Shown: positions 63,844 to 64,000 of the stretch, piece after piece
Position numbering within the stretch: the stretch's first letter is position 1
Layout: every line of letters begins with the position of its first letter
Source: an uncultured Lachnospiraceae bacterium
GTDB taxonomy: Bacteria > Bacillota > Clostridia > Lachnospirales > Lachnospiraceae
NCBI GenBank assembly: GCA_944384155.1
Contig: CALWSG010000054.1
Location: 29,672 to 93,671 of the forward strand
Direction: 5' to 3'
DNA: 64,000 nt
Notes under the pieces: generated by a model
The model's database searches: none
Told to the model about the DNA's origin: nothing
The model's input: only the letters and a program-made list of their open reading frames with translations
Made by a program: the position numbers and the translations under genes

Positions 63844-63874
63844 AAAAAGGGGCTGTCTATTTCCCGACAGCCCC
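63844..63874 (-). terminator. Terminator after leuS
   Basis: GGGGCTGTC and GACAGCCCC form a 9-bp GC-rich stem, followed on the minus strand by TTTTT. Confidence 0.9.
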
Positions 63875-63888
63875 TCTAATCCTATATG

Positions 63889-64000
63889 TTATTTTGCAAC
63901 AATATTTACTATTCTTCCCGGAACATATATTTCCTTTACTATATTTCCTGTAAGCTTATCTCCCAAGGCCTCTTTTGCCTTAGCAATTACGTCCTCCTTT
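63889..64000 (-). CDS. leuS: Leucyl-tRNA synthetase, C-terminal end
   Basis: 36 codons run off the right edge. The end VKEIYVPGRIVNIVAK matches the LeuRS C-terminus. LeuRS charges tRNA-Leu; two of its substrates lie at 42.3-42.6 kb. Confidence 0.8.
   Translation of the reverse strand, partial: KEDVIAKAKEALGDKLTGNIVKEIYVPGRIVNIVAK

Overview
The window is AT-rich, densely coded and mostly transcribed on the minus strand. It looks like chromosomal backbone of an anaerobic, spore-forming Firmicute, most likely a Lachnospiraceae member. Support comes from a single-chain pyruvate:ferredoxin oxidoreductase, SigG, SpoIIM, YlmC and a DacF-type carboxypeptidase, FabV, and several families typical of that group (DUF5688, DUF5685, DUF6062, DUF1540, DUF815). 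No phage, IS element, integrated plasmid or CRISPR array was seen.

Regions, left to right. 1-6.6 kb: scpB (partial), scpA, a membrane-anchored metallophosphoesterase, a DacF-like carboxypeptidase, an LTA-synthase-like enzyme with a C-terminal IPT/TIG-like domain, and an overlapping histidine phosphatase / YfcE pair. 6.7-17.3 kb: nifJ, pdp, deoB, an inserted plus-strand aroF, a degenerate Xer recombinase, spoIIM, a NUDIX hydrolase and proC. The set spoIIM - xerD - deoB - nucleoside phosphorylase - dacF - scpAB matches the order known from Bacillus and clostridia, with local insertions. 17.3-34.5 kb: housekeeping and uncharacterised genes (HAD phosphatase, DmpG-like aldolase, tRNA-Arg, DUF2079, efp, aroK, aroD, DUF815 ATPase, HD protein, proS, two aldo/keto reductases, a CgeB-like glycosyltransferase) and an internally deleted FAD/Rieske gene. 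34.6-42 kb: aroE, then a LacI-led operon with a heterodimeric ABC exporter and an M15 peptidase, then a CDF metal transporter. 42-44 kb: two divergent tRNA-Leu genes and infC-rpmI-rplT with a visible attenuator. 44-52.6 kb: DUF1540, a cytoplasmic beta-helix protein, a PdaA-like deacetylase, a MacB-like ABC protein, yqeG, nrdR, ylmC and sigG. 52.7-53.8 kb: a three-gene plus-strand cluster, divergent from sigG, headed by an extreme Gly/Cys protein. 53.8-64 kb: fabV with a Cys-rich small protein, two G3E-type GTPases (one with a His/Asp/Cys repeat), a small regulated ABC exporter operon, DnaJ/DUF5685, and the 3' end of leuS.

Working together: aroF, aroK, aroD and aroE supply four shikimate-pathway steps but lie in separate transcription units. 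deoB and pdp form a nucleoside-salvage pair. sigG, ylmC, spoIIM, dacF and probably the Gly/Cys cluster point to endospore formation. The two G3E proteins and the CDF transporter suggest metal handling. Many promoters could be read directly as -35/-10 pairs with 17-bp spacing. The most unusual items are the degenerate Xer protein, the deleted FAD/Rieske gene, the Gly/Cys cluster beside sigG, a terminator that contains the promoter of the next operon, and an inverted-repeat element between sigG and ylmC flanked by diverged direct repeats.
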